A DNA stretch of 64,000 bases. Origin: an uncultured Ruminococcus sp. GTDB lineage: Bacteria; Bacillota; Clostridia; Oscillospirales; Acutalibacteraceae. A program made the translations under genes and the position numbers. The stretch covers positions 1-64,000 of the forward strand of contig CACZYP010000002.1 of assembly GCA_902785425.1 (NCBI GenBank), written 5' to 3'. Below are positions 1 to 9,966 of this stretch, piece after piece (position 1 is the first letter of the stretch; every line of letters begins with the position of its first letter). The notes beneath the pieces were generated by a model. That model saw nothing but the letters and a program-made list of their open reading frames with translations, searched no databases and had not been told where the DNA came from.

Positions 1-104
1 CCCGCCTGACGTATTTCAAGGTTTTTGAGTTCAATTTGACCAAAAGATGCAAGCAAGATGGGTGCTCAGCCCGTAGGGCGTGATTTATTCAGTGGTTCCC
101 TAAG
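1..104. other. Left-edge non-coding sequence
   Basis: This is the stretch downstream of the ABC transporter stop codon at the window edge. I see no open frame with a ribosome binding site and no strong hairpin followed by a T-run. It may belong to a feature that continues outside the window. Confidence 0.4.
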
Positions 105-1805
105 TCATATCTCCGAAAAATCAATGATCTTGTCGCAGATAGAAAGCGCCGCAGGGCGGTGAGTGACTATTACGACCGTTTTATCCGTAAGCGCTCTGAG
201 GTTTTCAAGAAGTTGTTTCTCCGTTGCCTCATCAAGCGCACTCGTTGCTTCATCAAGAAGAAGTATAGGGCTGCCGGAAAATATCGCTCTTGCGATAGCT
301 ACACGCTGCATCTGCCCCTCCGAAAGACCTGTTCCACGTTCGCCGAGCAGTGTATCTATGCCGTTTTCAAGCTCTCCGATAAACTTATCTGCACATGCGA
401 TCTTCAGTGCGGAATGGATCTTTTCTTCATTATCCCTCATATCGGGTGCGGCAAAAGCAACAACATCTCTGATAGTTCCGCTCACAAGATGATTGCCCTG
501 TGGAACGTAAGCAAAAAGACGTCTGAACCCCGAAGTAAGCTCTTTGCGATCACCGTTTTCGTATTTGATGAATCTTTTGCCGCCGTCAAGCTTGTAAATG
601 CTCATCAACAGCTTTAAAACGGTAGATTTGCCGCAGCCGCTGTGGCCTGTAAATGCAACGTAATCGCCTTTTTTGATCGAAACGGAAATATCCTTTAACG
701 TTGCAGGCATGTTTTCTTTTGAAAGATCTTCAAGCGAATCTGTAGTAGGCAGATACGTAAATACTGCATTTATAAGCCCGAATTCTTTGAGCTTGTTGTT
801 ATAGATATCGTTTATCTCTTCAAGAGACAAAACATCTTCATTCACATCATTTTCAAATGCTTCGATCTCCATAAGGCGCTCCGCACTTGCTATAACAGAG
901 TAATACTGCGGTAAATATGCGGAGATATTCGCAAACGGAGACTGTATCTGCGCTATAAGCTGTGTTACGGCTGTAAGCGTACCGTAAGAGATAGTTCCTT
1001 TGAGTATACCCAGACCGCAGTAGAATATGCCGATAAGATACATTCCGTTCATCGCAGCGCCGAATCCGACATTACAGAAATTCGAGAAATAGTTCCGCTT
1101 CATGCGTGCTTTTTTATGATCGCAGAGCTTTTCGTCAAGCTCTGCTTCCGTTTGTGCTTCGGCAGCAAAAGATTTTATCATCATAAGGCTGCCTATGCGT
1201 TCTGTAAGAAAGATACGCAGTTTGCCGTCTTTTTCACGAATGTTCTTGTGAAGCCTTTTGAGTATTTTTCTGAAAGCATACGTCATCAATACCACAGCAA
1301 TGCCGCCCGGCACAAGGATATATGCAAACCATCTGTCGAGCGCAACGATCATTATCAATGCGCTCACAAGCTTCACAACCATGCCGGAAAGCCCGGGGAG
1401 TATATCGATATATCCGTTGGCAACTACAACGGTATCGCTTGTAAGCCGGTTGAGCCATTCGCCCGAATGAAGAGCGCTTACGGAGGCGTAATCCTTTTTA
1501 AGTATATTATCGGCAAGCCTGCGTTTCAGATTGTTCTCAAATGTAGACCTTATAAGCTCGTTGAGCCATCGAATGGCGGCGGCTATCGTCATCTGAACGA
1601 TAACAAGACAAATAACGAGCATAACGTTATGCCGGAAAGCGGAAGCGTTTTTGTCGGTGGCGCTGTCAACCACATTTCGCAGCAAAAGCGCATACAAAAC
1701 GCCCGAACCGCCCAGCGCCGCATGAAGCACCATAAGCAAAAGAATAAAAAGATTCTTTTTGCCCTGCGCCTTATACAGCCATTTCAGTGTGTTTTGATGT
1801 TTCAT
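105..1805 (-). CDS. ABC transporter, fused permease and ATPase
   Basis: This is a half-size exporter of about 566 residues, with an N-terminal membrane domain (about residues 15-320) followed by a nucleotide-binding domain. The ATPase carries a Walker A motif GHSGCGKST near residue 385, an LSEGQ signature near 493 and a Walker B ILLLDEA near 514. Proteins of this build dimerise in the cytoplasmic membrane and export peptides, lipids or drugs; the substrate cannot be read here. The ATG at 1805 was chosen because AAAGGT lies 7 bases upstream; an in-frame TTG at 1826 would add 7 residues. The gene stands alone, divergent from the phosphoesterase at 2008. A region of about 50 residues before the ATPase is rich in Asp/Glu/Asn and looks like a linker. 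Confidence 0.9.
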   Translation of the reverse strand: MKHQNTLKWLYKAQGKKNLFILLLMVLHAALGGSGVLYALLLRNVVDSATDKNASAFRHNVMLVICLVIVQMTIAAAIRWLNELIRSTFENNLKRRLADNILKKDYASVSALHSGEWLNRLTSDTVVVANGYIDILPGLSGMVVKLVSALIMIVALDRWFAYILVPGGIAVVLMTYAFRKILKRLHKNIREKDGKLRIFLTERIGSLMMIKSFAAEAQTEAELDEKLCDHKKARMKRNYFSNFCNVGFGAAMNGMYLIGIFYCGLGILKGTISYGTLTAVTQLIAQIQSPFANISAYLPQYYSVIASAERLMEIEAFENDVNEDVLSLEEINDIYNNKLKEFGLINAVFTYLPTTDSLEDLSKENMPATLKDISVSIKKGDYVAFTGHSGCGKSTVLKLLMSIYKLDGGKRFIKYENGDRKELTSGFRRLFAYVPQGNHLVSGTIRDVVAFAAPDMRDNEEKIHSALKIACADKFIGELENGIDTLLGERGTGLSEGQMQRVAIARAIFSGSPILLLDEATSALDEATEKQLLENLRALTDKTVVIVTHRPAALSICDKIIDFSEI

Positions 1806-1950
1806 ATCATTGACCTTTTTGTTCAAATTTCGTTACTTATTATAAACCATTATGATGTGTATAATTTTCTCTGATAGAAATATGAATGCTTTATTGTCAT
1901 AATGAGTCGCTTCAACATAATCTGTTAATAGATTCTTTACCTGAATGATA

Positions 1951-1979
1951 TTGCTCATATAAGCGATATGTGGCATAAT
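1951..1979 (+). promoter_or_regulatory. Sigma-A promoter of the phosphoesterase at 2008
   Basis: TTGCTC at 1951-1956 and CATAAT at 1974-1979 are separated by 17 bases and lie about 28 bases before the GTG start. The match to the consensus is moderate. Confidence 0.5.
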
Positions 1980-2007
1980 ATCATAAGTAAAAGCGGAGGA
2001 ACGAACA

Positions 2008-2778
2008 GTGAAGATCACAAGATACAAATACCCTACGCCTGTTTCGATAGCATTCCTTTCAGACCTTCACAACAGCAGTTTTGAACGTGTGATCGCCGAA
2101 ACAAGAAAACTCAGACCCGATATCATTGCAGTTACGGGCGACGTGATAAGCGGCCACAAGGTAAGCGCAGACGGAAAGCCGCTCGTGTCGTCACAAGAAA
2201 ACGTGCTGCCGTTTTTAAGAGGCTGCACCGATATTGCACCGACATTTTTCTCATTCGGAAATCACGAATGGATGTTGAGCGATGTTGATGTAAGGCTAAT
2301 AAAAAGCACCGGAGTAAAAATACTTGACAATGAATACATAGATTTCCTGGGGATATCTATAGGCGGCTTATCTTCGGCTTTGCGAACGAAATACAGGACG
2401 CTTGATATCCATGACCGATACCCCGAAAGCGATGTTAGAAGAAGCCTTGTTCTGAACAGAAACAGCTTCGTTCCTGATACACAATGGCTCGACGAGTTCT
2501 CAAAACAGCCCTGTTTTAAGCTGCTGCTGTCGCATCACCCCGAATACTACAGCACTTACATTGCAGATAAAAATATCGATCTTGTATTGTCGGGTCATTG
2601 TCACGGCGGACAGATACGGCTGTTCGGAAGAGGTCTTTTCGCACCCGGTCAGGGTATTCTTCCGAAGATAACAAAAGGCGTTTACGATAAAATGATCGTT
2701 TCGGCAGGACTTTCAAATACAGCGCAGCCTATCCCCCGTTTGTTTAATCCTACTGAGATCGTTTATATTTCAAAATAA
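2008..2778 (+). CDS. Metallophosphoesterase, calcineurin-like (YkuE-like)
   Basis: A 256-residue calcineurin-like phosphoesterase. The five metal-binding blocks are visible in order: D19-x-H21 (SDLHN), G44-D45, a GNHE block near residue 89, a single His in LLSHHPE, and GHCHGGQ near residue 197. The family uses a dinuclear metal centre to hydrolyse phosphate esters; the GHCHGGQ ending is typical of YkuE-type enzymes. No clear signal peptide or anchor is seen, so it is probably cytoplasmic or peripheral. The start is a GTG, supported by GCGGAGGA 7 bases upstream. It is monocistronic, with a promoter just ahead and a hairpin just after the stop codon. The substrate is unknown. Confidence 0.88.
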   Translation: MKITRYKYPTPVSIAFLSDLHNSSFERVIAETRKLRPDIIAVTGDVISGHKVSADGKPLVSSQENVLPFLRGCTDIAPTFFSFGNHEWMLSDVDVRLIKSTGVKILDNEYIDFLGISIGGLSSALRTKYRTLDIHDRYPESDVRRSLVLNRNSFVPDTQWLDEFSKQPCFKLLLSHHPEYYSTYIADKNIDLVLSGHCHGGQIRLFGRGLFAPGQGILPKITKGVYDKMIVSAGLSNTAQPIPRLFNPTEIVYISK

Positions 2779-2780
2779 GT

Positions 2781-2811
2781 ACAGCACATACCTGAAAAAG
2801 GTATGTGCTGT
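2781..2811 (+). terminator. Terminator-like hairpin after the phosphoesterase
   Basis: A perfect 12-bp stem (2781-2792 with 2800-2811) and a 7-base loop begin two bases after the stop codon. The T-run that follows is poor, so termination may be weak or the stem may protect the transcript end. Confidence 0.6.
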
Positions 2812-2849
2812 TAGCTTATCGAACAGAGAAAATAAGAGCGAAGCAACTA

Positions 2850-3049
2850 TTCACAAAACGAACGCATTGAGCATTTCCGTCCGGCACATTAGCTGCGCTT
2901 CGTGCCTGCACTATCTGTAACGATAGTTACTTTTTGTGCTTCGCACGCTTATTTAAGTGAACTATTTTTACTTTGTCATAATTTTTTGCTTTTGCAGGGA
3001 CTCTGTCCCTGCACCCTGCCCGCTTTTTGAAAAAAGCGGGGCAAAAACT
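2850..3049. repeat. Dispersed modular repeat, partial copy A
   Basis: This non-coding stretch resembles 34086-34259. The first module (2850-2950) shares the block CCGTCCGGCACATT and GTGCTTCGCACGCTT with the other copy. A hairpin at about 2995-3013 (GCAGGGA/TCCCTGC) follows. The last block, 3019-3049, is identical over 31 bases to 34229-34259 and contains the stem CCCGCTTTTT/AAAAAGCGGG. It lacks the left inverted end present in copy B. It lies between the ends of two convergent genes. Confidence 0.75.
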
Positions 3050-3058
3050 GCCGGCAGT

Positions 3059-5416
3059 TTATTTCGTATTAAGCAAGAACTTTCCGTCTTCTTCCGTAAG
3101 CTCGATAGCCTCAAATGCGCCTTCACCTGCTTCAACTATCTTATCGGTGATGGCGTCTTCAACCTCTTTGCGAATGCAGTTTCTGAGATCTCTTGCGCCG
3201 CTCTTGCCGCCTGCCGATTTTTCCGCAAGCAGAGCCGCAGCTTCATCACTGTACGTAAAGTCTATACCCTTTTCTTTGAGAGATACTACATACTCGTTGA
3301 GCAGAAGCTTTGCAATGTCTTTATAGTTCTCCTTCGTGAGCGCATTGAAGCAGATGATCTCGTCAACTCTTGCAATAAACTCGGGGCGAAGGAAATCGGA
3401 CAATGCTTTCATTGTCTTTTCACGGCTGAGATCGTTCTCGCTCTTGTTAAAGCCTACGATACCGTTCTTTATCTCGCTGCCTGCATTGCTCGTCATGATG
3501 ATAACTGTGTTCTCAAAATTGACAACTCTGCCGTGAGCGTCGGTAAGTCTGCCCTCGTCGAGTATCTGCAAAAGGATATTCAGAACATCGGGGTGAGCCT
3601 TTTCTATCTCGTCAAATAGAAGAACGGAATACGGTCTTCTGCGGACTTTTTCCGTTACCTGTCCTGCCTCGTCGTAACCTACATATCCCGGAGGCGAACC
3701 GATTATCTTGGAAACGGAGTGCTTCTCCATAAACTCAGACATATCAAGTCTTATAAGCGTTTCGGGAGAATCGAACAATTCTGCCGACATCACCTTTACA
3801 AGCTCTGTTTTACCCACACCTGTAGGACCTGCAAAAATAAACGATGCAGGGTGTCTTCTGGGGCTTATCTGTACTCTGCTGCGCTTGATCGCAGCTGCCA
3901 GAGCTTCAACAGCCTTATCCTGACCGATGATCTTATCCTTGAGCTTTTCGTCAAGATCTGCAAGTCTTTTTAATTCGTTTTCCTGAATTTTAGCGGCAGG
4001 AATACCTGTCCACACCTCAACGACACGAGCTATATCATTGATCGTAACGGTCGCTGTAAGCTCGTCTTCGTTATAAACAGAGAGCTGCTTTCTAACCTTT
4101 GCAAGGTCTGTTCTTACAAGCGACACCTTTGCGTAATCTATCTCGTCCGCAGCCAGAAGATCTGCTTCCTTTGTTTCAAGCTCTGCAAGCGAATCTTTCA
4201 GGCGAAGATACTCGTTAAGGTCTTTGTTTTTGAGCGATGCATTAACGCATGCCTCATCAAGCAGGTCGATAGCCTTATCGGGGAGATATCTGTCTGTGAT
4301 ATATCTTTCGGAAACGACTACTGCACGGCGGATAACTTCATCGGGAACGGTGACATTATGGTATTTCTCATAATACTCCTTGATGCCGCAAAGCACATTC
4401 ACCGTATCATCGATAGACGGTTCGTTTACAGTAACGGGCTGGAATCTTCTTTCGAGAGCTGAATCCTTTTCGATATACTTTCTGTACTCATTGAAAGTAG
4501 TTGCGCCTATGACCTGTATCTCTCCTCTTGAAAGCGCAGGCTTCAGGATATTTGCAGCGTTCATCGTACCTTCGGAGTCGCCTGTTCCGACAAGATTATG
4601 CACCTCGTCAATGAAAAGGATTACGTTTCCATGTTCCTTTATTTCGGACATAAGACCCTTTACACGAGCCTCAAACTGACCTCTGAACTGCGTGCCTGCA
4701 ACAAGAGATGTAAGATCGAGCAGATAAAGCTGCTTATCCTTGAGCTTGTAAGGGATATTGCCCGAAACAATTCGCTGAGCAAGACCCTCCGCTATAGCCG
4801 TCTTACCGACGCCGGGTTCACCTATAAGACAAGGGTTATTCTTTGTTCTTCTTGAAAGGATCTGGATAACTCTCGCTATCTCGTTATCTCTTCCGACTAT
4901 AAGATCAAGCTTATTGTTCTCTGCTTTTTCAGTAAGGTTTTCGCAGTAAAGATTCAGGTGCTTGAATTTCTTTTTGTTGATCTTCTGCTTCTTTTTATTG
5001 TCCGATGTATCGGCTGTTTCCTTTTTCTCACTGCTTTTTTCTCTGCCGAAAGCAAAGTTCTTGAACGGAAACGCAGGCGCACCGTGTGAGAAATCGTCGT
5101 CGTTGTCGTCATCATCGTCCTCGGCAGGCTCAAATTCGTCATCATCGGCAAAAAGACCGCCGTTGCCCATGAAATTGCCGCCGAGAGCGTCCAGGAAGTT
5201 GCCGTCGCCTTCGGTAAGGCTTTCGAGCTGATCGTACATATTGTCGATCTGATCGTCGGTAATTCCCATTTTTTCAAGAATATTGTTTATAGGCTTAAGA
5301 CCCAGCTCCTTTGCGCAGCTGAGGCAGTAGCCGTGAGTTTCGCTGCTGTCGTTGCCGGAAGAGACAAAGACAACGGCTTTATGTTTTTTGCATCTGTCAC
5401 ATAGTGTTGATTTCAT
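3059..5416 (-). CDS. clpE: ClpE-type AAA+ unfoldase of the Clp protease
   Basis: A 785-residue Hsp100 ATPase. The N-terminus has a C6-x2-C9...C31-x2-C34 zinc finger, as in ClpE, instead of the paired Clp-N repeats of ClpC. An unusually acidic linker (about residues 90-108, mostly Asp) follows. Two AAA+ modules carry GEPGVGKT near residue 199 and GPTGVGKT near 529, with a coiled middle domain between them. A VGF tripeptide near residue 650 fits the IGF-type loop that docks on ClpP, so it probably feeds substrates to ClpP. The ATG at 5416 has AAGGAG 7 bases upstream; the longer frame from a TTG at 5446 has no such site. It has its own promoter and no visible CtsR or CIRCE operator. No clpP lies in the window. 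Confidence 0.85.
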   Translation of the reverse strand: MKSTLCDRCKKHKAVVFVSSGNDSSETHGYCLSCAKELGLKPINNILEKMGITDDQIDNMYDQLESLTEGDGNFLDALGGNFMGNGGLFADDDEFEPAEDDDDDNDDDFSHGAPAFPFKNFAFGREKSSEKKETADTSDNKKKQKINKKKFKHLNLYCENLTEKAENNKLDLIVGRDNEIARVIQILSRRTKNNPCLIGEPGVGKTAIAEGLAQRIVSGNIPYKLKDKQLYLLDLTSLVAGTQFRGQFEARVKGLMSEIKEHGNVILFIDEVHNLVGTGDSEGTMNAANILKPALSRGEIQVIGATTFNEYRKYIEKDSALERRFQPVTVNEPSIDDTVNVLCGIKEYYEKYHNVTVPDEVIRRAVVVSERYITDRYLPDKAIDLLDEACVNASLKNKDLNEYLRLKDSLAELETKEADLLAADEIDYAKVSLVRTDLAKVRKQLSVYNEDELTATVTINDIARVVEVWTGIPAAKIQENELKRLADLDEKLKDKIIGQDKAVEALAAAIKRSRVQISPRRHPASFIFAGPTGVGKTELVKVMSAELFDSPETLIRLDMSEFMEKHSVSKIIGSPPGYVGYDEAGQVTEKVRRRPYSVLLFDEIEKAHPDVLNILLQILDEGRLTDAHGRVVNFENTVIIMTSNAGSEIKNGIVGFNKSENDLSREKTMKALSDFLRPEFIARVDEIICFNALTKENYKDIAKLLLNEYVVSLKEKGIDFTYSDEAAALLAEKSAGGKSGARDLRNCIRKEVEDAITDKIVEAGEGAFEAIELTEEDGKFLLNTK

Positions 5417-5448
5417 TGATTTTCTCCTTCCATACCGTGTCAACACAC

Positions 5449-5454
5449 ATTATA
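5449..5454 (-). promoter_or_regulatory. Minus-10 box upstream of clpE
   Basis: A perfect TATAAT on the minus strand lies 33 bases upstream of the ATG. No good -35 hexamer is seen at 17 bases (best is TTATTC-like), which leaves room for an activator or weak basal expression. Confidence 0.4.
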
Positions 5455-5498
5455 CTAAAACTTATATACGAATAAGTGAATAAAATCTGAATTTTATT

Positions 5499-6218
5499 TT
5501 ACCCGACCATCTCTGTATTGGGAGAATCGGTCACAGCGTCAACAAGACCTGTCAATATCGGGCTGTTGTACACGCCTTTGAATATGGTGCTGTTTGAGAT
5601 AGCTTCATCCGATATGAATTCGGGTACTTTCTTCATGTGCGGAGTAGCTATTCTTAAAACAAACGCCGCAAGAAGAACTATGATAAATGCTTCCGCTATC
5701 GCTATAGCACCGCCGAGGATACCGTCAAAGAAGTTCAGTGCGGAATCCTCCATAGAGCTGAATATCATTGCACATACGACCTTTACAACGATCATAAAAA
5801 CTGCAAACAGTATGATCGTAACGAAGATCGATATAAACGAAATAACGATCGGAGCGATCACCCTTTCCAAAGCTGCTGCGCCGCTTTGCGAGGCTGACGA
5901 CAGATCTGCGTTCGTAACATGGAAATGCGGCATCGAGTTTTGTATAAACTTCGGAAGCGATTCAAGGAAGCTGTCGAGAAAGCTTTTTCCCTCCTGCTGT
6001 GCAAGCTTCATTGCAGAATTTGCTTTTCCTATGATGCTGCTTTTGAATCCGCCGTTGTATATCGCTTCGGCAATGGGCTTTGAAAGCACCGAAGACATAA
6101 GCGAGGCAAGAAGTGTGCCCACAACGGAAATAACAGTTTTCAGAACGCCTTTTTTGTAGCCCATAACCGCAAAAAACACAACGATTATAACTACGATAAT
6201 ATCAAGCAAATAATCCAT
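5499..6218 (-). CDS. CvpA family membrane protein
   Basis: A 239-residue protein with four predicted membrane segments. The N-terminal block (a hydrophobic stretch, then MGYKKGVLKTVISVVG) is typical of the CvpA family, named after colicin V production but of unsettled function in Firmicutes. A soluble insertion of about 70 residues lies between the second and third membrane segments. It lies 45 bases downstream of the DUF5711 gene on the same strand and is probably the last gene of the ecf-truA transcript. Confidence 0.8.
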   Translation of the reverse strand: MDYLLDIIVVIIVVFFAVMGYKKGVLKTVISVVGTLLASLMSSVLSKPIAEAIYNGGFKSSIIGKANSAMKLAQQEGKSFLDSFLESLPKFIQNSMPHFHVTNADLSSASQSGAAALERVIAPIVISFISIFVTIILFAVFMIVVKVVCAMIFSSMEDSALNFFDGILGGAIAIAEAFIIVLLAAFVLRIATPHMKKVPEFISDEAISNSTIFKGVYNSPILTGLVDAVTDSPNTEMVG

Positions 6219-6263
6219 AATACCATTCCCTTTCTTTTATCCATACTTTAAAAGATCAATACT

Positions 6264-7487
6264 CTAAAGACTTGCCTTTGTGATCTCCGAAACACCGAGT
6301 ATATACGCTGTTTTGCTGTTTGCCATTAAGATACTTCTTGAGTCGGTCCCCATTTCACGTTCCGAAAGAAGATCGCCGTACAGGCTGAAAACGCTGAGCT
6401 TGCCGTAGGAAAGCACAGCAGTTCTGTCCGAAAGCGCTGCAATACCCGTAACTTTCAGGTCTGTTGAATTTGTTGATGTTTCATTGCCGCTTTCATCGAG
6501 ATCAACGATATAGCAGCTGCGGCCGTCGTCCGATCTTGAAAGTGAAAGCGAGATACCGTTTCCGTAGCATATATCAAACGCTGTCAGGATACTGCTTGAA
6601 TAGCTGTAGGGTGTTTCACGGCTGCCGTCGCTTTTCACAACGGAGGTCAGCATATCTGTAACAACAGCGAAGCTGTCGTCTGTATACGCTCTTACCTGAT
6701 AAATTATCTGATCATCATAGGAAAGGATCTTGATCGGATCCTTTTTCGTTATATCGAGCAGATACACCTTGCTCACCATTCTGCCCCGGTCTGAATTTAT
6801 CGTTCCGACAGCTGCCATCTGTCCGTTTCTGCTGAGCGAAACGGAAACAGCGTAAGAATCGCTGAACGAATATGAATAGATAAACTTATTGTTTCTGTCA
6901 TAGACAGATAAAGACGACATATAGCCTGTCTGATCGGAAAGAATACAGTACGTACCCGAATCGTTTATATCGCAGTCTGTTATGGAGTTTCCCTGAACAC
7001 CCTCATGTATCCTGTGTTTATCATGGATTATCCTGTAGCTGCCCGTGCCTTCGCCGAATGCAATTACATACTCTCCCGAAGCACGTATCATCGGGTCTGT
7101 AAAGCTGTGCTTTTCCGAATACACCTTCTCGCAGTCGTTATTGAGCTGTATTATCGAGGTGTCGCTTATATATATAAGCCCTGAATCTATCTTGCAGAAA
7201 TTCTTTTCATAAACGGAAGAGCCTGCTATCACGGCAGAAGCGCCCTCTTTACCGGAATTTTCGGAAAGCGACGCCGGGGATATCTTATCCCAGTTAAAAA
7301 CAACAGCAGCACACACCGTAAGAATAACAAGAAGGATAACAGCGGCGCCTGCAGGCGAGCTTAAACCGAACGGAAGACTGCTTTGACGCCGCTTTCGGCT
7401 GCGCTCGATACGTTTTCGCCTTTTTTCGGCTTCAATGTCGTTTTCTTCATTATCGACAGTGTTATCGATCAATTCAAGATCCGCCAT
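6264..7487 (-). CDS. DUF5711 family membrane-anchored beta-propeller-like protein
   Basis: A 407-residue protein with an acidic then very basic N-terminal cytoplasmic tail (residues 1-40), one membrane segment at about 45-64, and a large extracytoplasmic part. That part has short repeated beta-strand stretches such as SLSVYDRNNKFIYSYSF, like PQQ/WD propellers. This matches what I recall of DUF5711, a family of gut Clostridia with no known activity. It lies 18 bases after truA and 45 bases before the CvpA gene, so the three are probably co-transcribed. The function is unknown; a sensory or scaffold role is only a guess. Confidence 0.65.
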   Translation of the reverse strand: MADLELIDNTVDNEENDIEAEKRRKRIERSRKRRQSSLPFGLSSPAGAAVILLVILTVCAAVVFNWDKISPASLSENSGKEGASAVIAGSSVYEKNFCKIDSGLIYISDTSIIQLNNDCEKVYSEKHSFTDPMIRASGEYVIAFGEGTGSYRIIHDKHRIHEGVQGNSITDCDINDSGTYCILSDQTGYMSSLSVYDRNNKFIYSYSFSDSYAVSVSLSRNGQMAAVGTINSDRGRMVSKVYLLDITKKDPIKILSYDDQIIYQVRAYTDDSFAVVTDMLTSVVKSDGSRETPYSYSSSILTAFDICYGNGISLSLSRSDDGRSCYIVDLDESGNETSTNSTDLKVTGIAALSDRTAVLSYGKLSVFSLYGDLLSEREMGTDSRSILMANSKTAYILGVSEITKASL

Positions 7488-7505
7488 TATTATCCTCCTT
7501 TCCGA

Positions 7506-8276
7506 TCAATATATGACCTTATTAAGATACAATCCGCACGCAGGCGCTGTAGGTCCTGCAAAGCTTCTGTCTTTTTTCTCGATTATAGACGGGATATCGT
7601 CGGGCATTATCTTTCTCTGAGCTACTCTCAGAAGCGTGCCCGTCATTATCCTTACCATATTGTAAAGGAAACCGTCTGCTTCAACGGTAAACGTCACAAT
7701 ATCGCCGCTTCGCTCTACCTTTGACAAATAAACCGTTCTTCTCATATCTCCTATACGCCTGTTATCAAGCGTACAGAACGATGTGAAATCGTGCGTTCCG
7801 AGATAATGCGCCGCCGCTTTGTTTAAAAGCTCTTCGTCCATATCCCGGTATCTGTAATGAAGCGCATAACCATTCATAAACGGGTCACGCACTTCGTTGT
7901 TCCATATTTTGTAGATATATTGCTTACGCTTGCAGTCGTAGCGTGGATGGAATTCAAGCGGCATATCCTCACAGTCAAGTACAGCCATATCGAGCGGCAG
8001 ATGATTGTTCAGCGCCGCTTTGAGCCGTGCGCAAGGGATAGGATGATCGGTTTTAAGACCGATACAGTACATATTTGCATGAACTCCCGTATCTGTCCGG
8101 CTGCAGCCCTTTACATCGATATCGTCGCCGATTATTTTTGCAAGAGCATTCTGAAACGTTTCCTGTACGCTTACGGCGTTTTTTTGTACCTGCCAGCCGT
8201 GATAATTGCTGCCGTCGTACTTTATCGTTATTTTTACATTCCTGTTCTTACTGTCACAGGAAGAACTATGCTGCAT
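7506..8276 (-). CDS. truA: tRNA pseudouridine synthase A
   Basis: A 256-residue TruA. It converts uridines 38-40 of the tRNA anticodon stem to pseudouridine. The catalytic Asp is D62 in the GCSRTDTGVHA block, and the later FLYNMVR motif is intact. The ATG at 8276 has GGGAG 7 bases upstream and lies 43 bases inside the end of ecfT, so translation is probably coupled. A longer frame from a GTG at 8306 would add ten residues that do not look like TruA. The order ecfA1-ecfA2-ecfT-truA is a common Firmicute arrangement. Confidence 0.93.
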   Translation of the reverse strand: MQHSSSCDSKNRNVKITIKYDGSNYHGWQVQKNAVSVQETFQNALAKIIGDDIDVKGCSRTDTGVHANMYCIGLKTDHPIPCARLKAALNNHLPLDMAVLDCEDMPLEFHPRYDCKRKQYIYKIWNNEVRDPFMNGYALHYRYRDMDEELLNKAAAHYLGTHDFTSFCTLDNRRIGDMRRTVYLSKVERSGDIVTFTVEADGFLYNMVRIMTGTLLRVAQRKIMPDDIPSIIEKKDRSFAGPTAPACGLYLNKVIY

Positions 8277-9058
8277 ACTATCACTCCCGTAAATACTGCT
8301 GAACACACTGCGAGCGCAATGTAGTCACGCTTTGAAAGCTTTAACACCTTCATTCGTGTTCTGCCCTCACCGCCGTGGTAGCAGCGGCTTTCCATAGCCA
8401 TTGCAAGCTCAAAGGCACGTCTGAAAGCAGACACAAACAGCGGTATGAGTATCGGCACGAGCGACTTTATCCGTGCTATAAAGTTACCGCTTTCAAGGTC
8501 AGCGCCTCTTGCTTTTTGTGCGCTCATGATCTTGTCGGTCTCTTCAAGAAGAGTAGGTATAAATCTGAGCGCTATCGTCATCATCATTGCTATCTCATGC
8601 ACCTGCACATGAAGCTTTGATAACGGCTTCATCAGGCGTTCGAGAGCGTCTGTAAGGTCTGTGGGCGATGTGGTGTACGTCAGAACAGAACTTATAAGTA
8701 CCAGCGCTGTGATCCTGATTGCAATGAACAGCGCCGTATTGATGCCTGCCTGCGTTATTTTCAGAAATCTCCACTCCCACAGCGGCTCGCCCGTTCCGTA
8801 AAACAGATTGAGTCCCGATGTGATGATCACGATCATTATGATCGCTTCAATGCTTTTAAAATAAAGTCTCGGCGAAACGCCCGAAATGCAAAGCACAAAA
8901 AATACAGCCGCCGCCATTATCCCGAGCGACACGAAATTTCTCGATGCAAAAATGAAAACAATGAAGAGCACAAGCAGGATCACTTTCATTCTCGGATCCA
9001 TCTTATGCAAAACAGATTTTCCCGGTATATACTGACCGAGAGTGATCTCTTTCATCAT
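8234..9058 (-). CDS. ecfT: ECF transporter T component
   Basis: A 274-residue CbiQ/EcfT membrane protein with about six hydrophobic segments. A coupling-helix motif, ARG in AQKARGAD, contacts the ATPases. It joins EcfA1 and EcfA2 into the energising module shared by many vitamin and metal S components. The start overlaps the end of ecfA2 by 4 bases (ATGA). No S component gene lies next to it, as expected for a group II ECF system whose specificity subunits are scattered over the genome. Confidence 0.92.
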   Translation of the reverse strand: MMKEITLGQYIPGKSVLHKMDPRMKVILLVLFIVFIFASRNFVSLGIMAAAVFFVLCISGVSPRLYFKSIEAIIMIVIITSGLNLFYGTGEPLWEWRFLKITQAGINTALFIAIRITALVLISSVLTYTTSPTDLTDALERLMKPLSKLHVQVHEIAMMMTIALRFIPTLLEETDKIMSAQKARGADLESGNFIARIKSLVPILIPLFVSAFRRAFELAMAMESRCYHGGEGRTRMKVLKLSKRDYIALAVCSAVFTGVIVCSIVLPVTVRTGM

Positions 9059-9951
9059 GCGCCTGCACCTCCTTCGGGAGCCTTAAGCAGAATGTCCGAG
9101 GTGCTTTTGCGGAGCTTCATGATCTCCATAACAGCTTGTTCGACCGAATAAATATCTGTCGGAACATCAAAGCCGCTCTTTGCAAGTCCGATCATGATCT
9201 TTGTTATCTGCGGTATCTGCAAACCGATCTTTTCTATTTCTTCGCCTTTTGAAAAGATTGCTTTCGGCGTATCGAATGCGTACATATCGCCCTTGTTCAT
9301 AACAAGAATCTTGTCTGCGACCTTGGAAATATCTTCCATACTGTGCGAAACCAGCAGAACGGTATTCCCCTTCGCCTTATGGTACGTTGCGATCTGAGTC
9401 ATGAGCACATCACGCCCCTTAGGATCAAGGCCTGCCGCAGGCTCATCAAGGATCAGTATTTCGGGATCCATTGCGATAACGCCCGCTATAGCTGCACGCC
9501 TTTTTTCGCCGCCCGAAAGCTCAAACGGCGACTTTTTCAAAAGTTCGGGTTTAAGATCAACGAAAGCAGCAGCGTCCTTTACACGTTTTGCTACCTCTTC
9601 CGCACCGAGCTTCATATTCTGAGGGCCGAAAGCGATATCCTTTTCGACAGTCTCTTCAAAAAGCTGATACTCCGGGTACTGGAACACCATTCCGACTTTA
9701 AAGCGAACGTTTCTGATCTTTTTCGGCTCGCTCCATATATCCTTGCCTTCAAGCAGCACCTGACCGCCCGACGGTTTTATAAGACCGTTGAGCATCTGTA
9801 TAAAGGTCGATTTACCGGAACCCGTGTGACCGATAATACCGATAAATTCGCCTTTTTCTATTGAAAGCGAGATATTCCTGACCGCTTTTTTCTCAAAAGC
9901 AGTCTTCTCGCCGTATGTAAACGACAGATCTTTAACTTCAAGTAAAGCCAT
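9055..9951 (-). CDS. ecfA2: ECF transporter ATPase A2
   Basis: A 298-residue ATP-binding subunit. Walker A is GHTGSGKST at 41-49, the signature is LSGGE followed by KRRAAIAG, and Walker B is ILILDEP. The C-terminal extension after the core is typical of EcfA proteins. It forms a heterodimer with EcfA1 and drives the T component. The ATG at 9951 has AGGAGA a few bases upstream. The gap to ecfA1 is 15 bases. Confidence 0.92.
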   Translation of the reverse strand: MALLEVKDLSFTYGEKTAFEKKAVRNISLSIEKGEFIGIIGHTGSGKSTFIQMLNGLIKPSGGQVLLEGKDIWSEPKKIRNVRFKVGMVFQYPEYQLFEETVEKDIAFGPQNMKLGAEEVAKRVKDAAAFVDLKPELLKKSPFELSGGEKRRAAIAGVIAMDPEILILDEPAAGLDPKGRDVLMTQIATYHKAKGNTVLLVSHSMEDISKVADKILVMNKGDMYAFDTPKAIFSKGEEIEKIGLQIPQITKIMIGLAKSGFDVPTDIYSVEQAVMEIMKLRKSTSDILLKAPEGGAGA

Positions 9952-9966
9952 CGAATTTCTCCTAAA

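Noticed and set aside
1116..1874. A 252-codon plus-strand frame opposite the ABC transporter
   Set aside because: It lies over the conserved membrane domain of the ABC gene and has no supporting start site.
2781..2811. Long perfect inverted repeat as an operator
   Set aside because: It directly follows a stop codon and fits a transcript-end hairpin better.
5417..5498. CtsR or CIRCE operator before clpE
   Set aside because: No heptad repeat AGTCAAA or TTAGCACTC/GAGTGCTAA pair is present.
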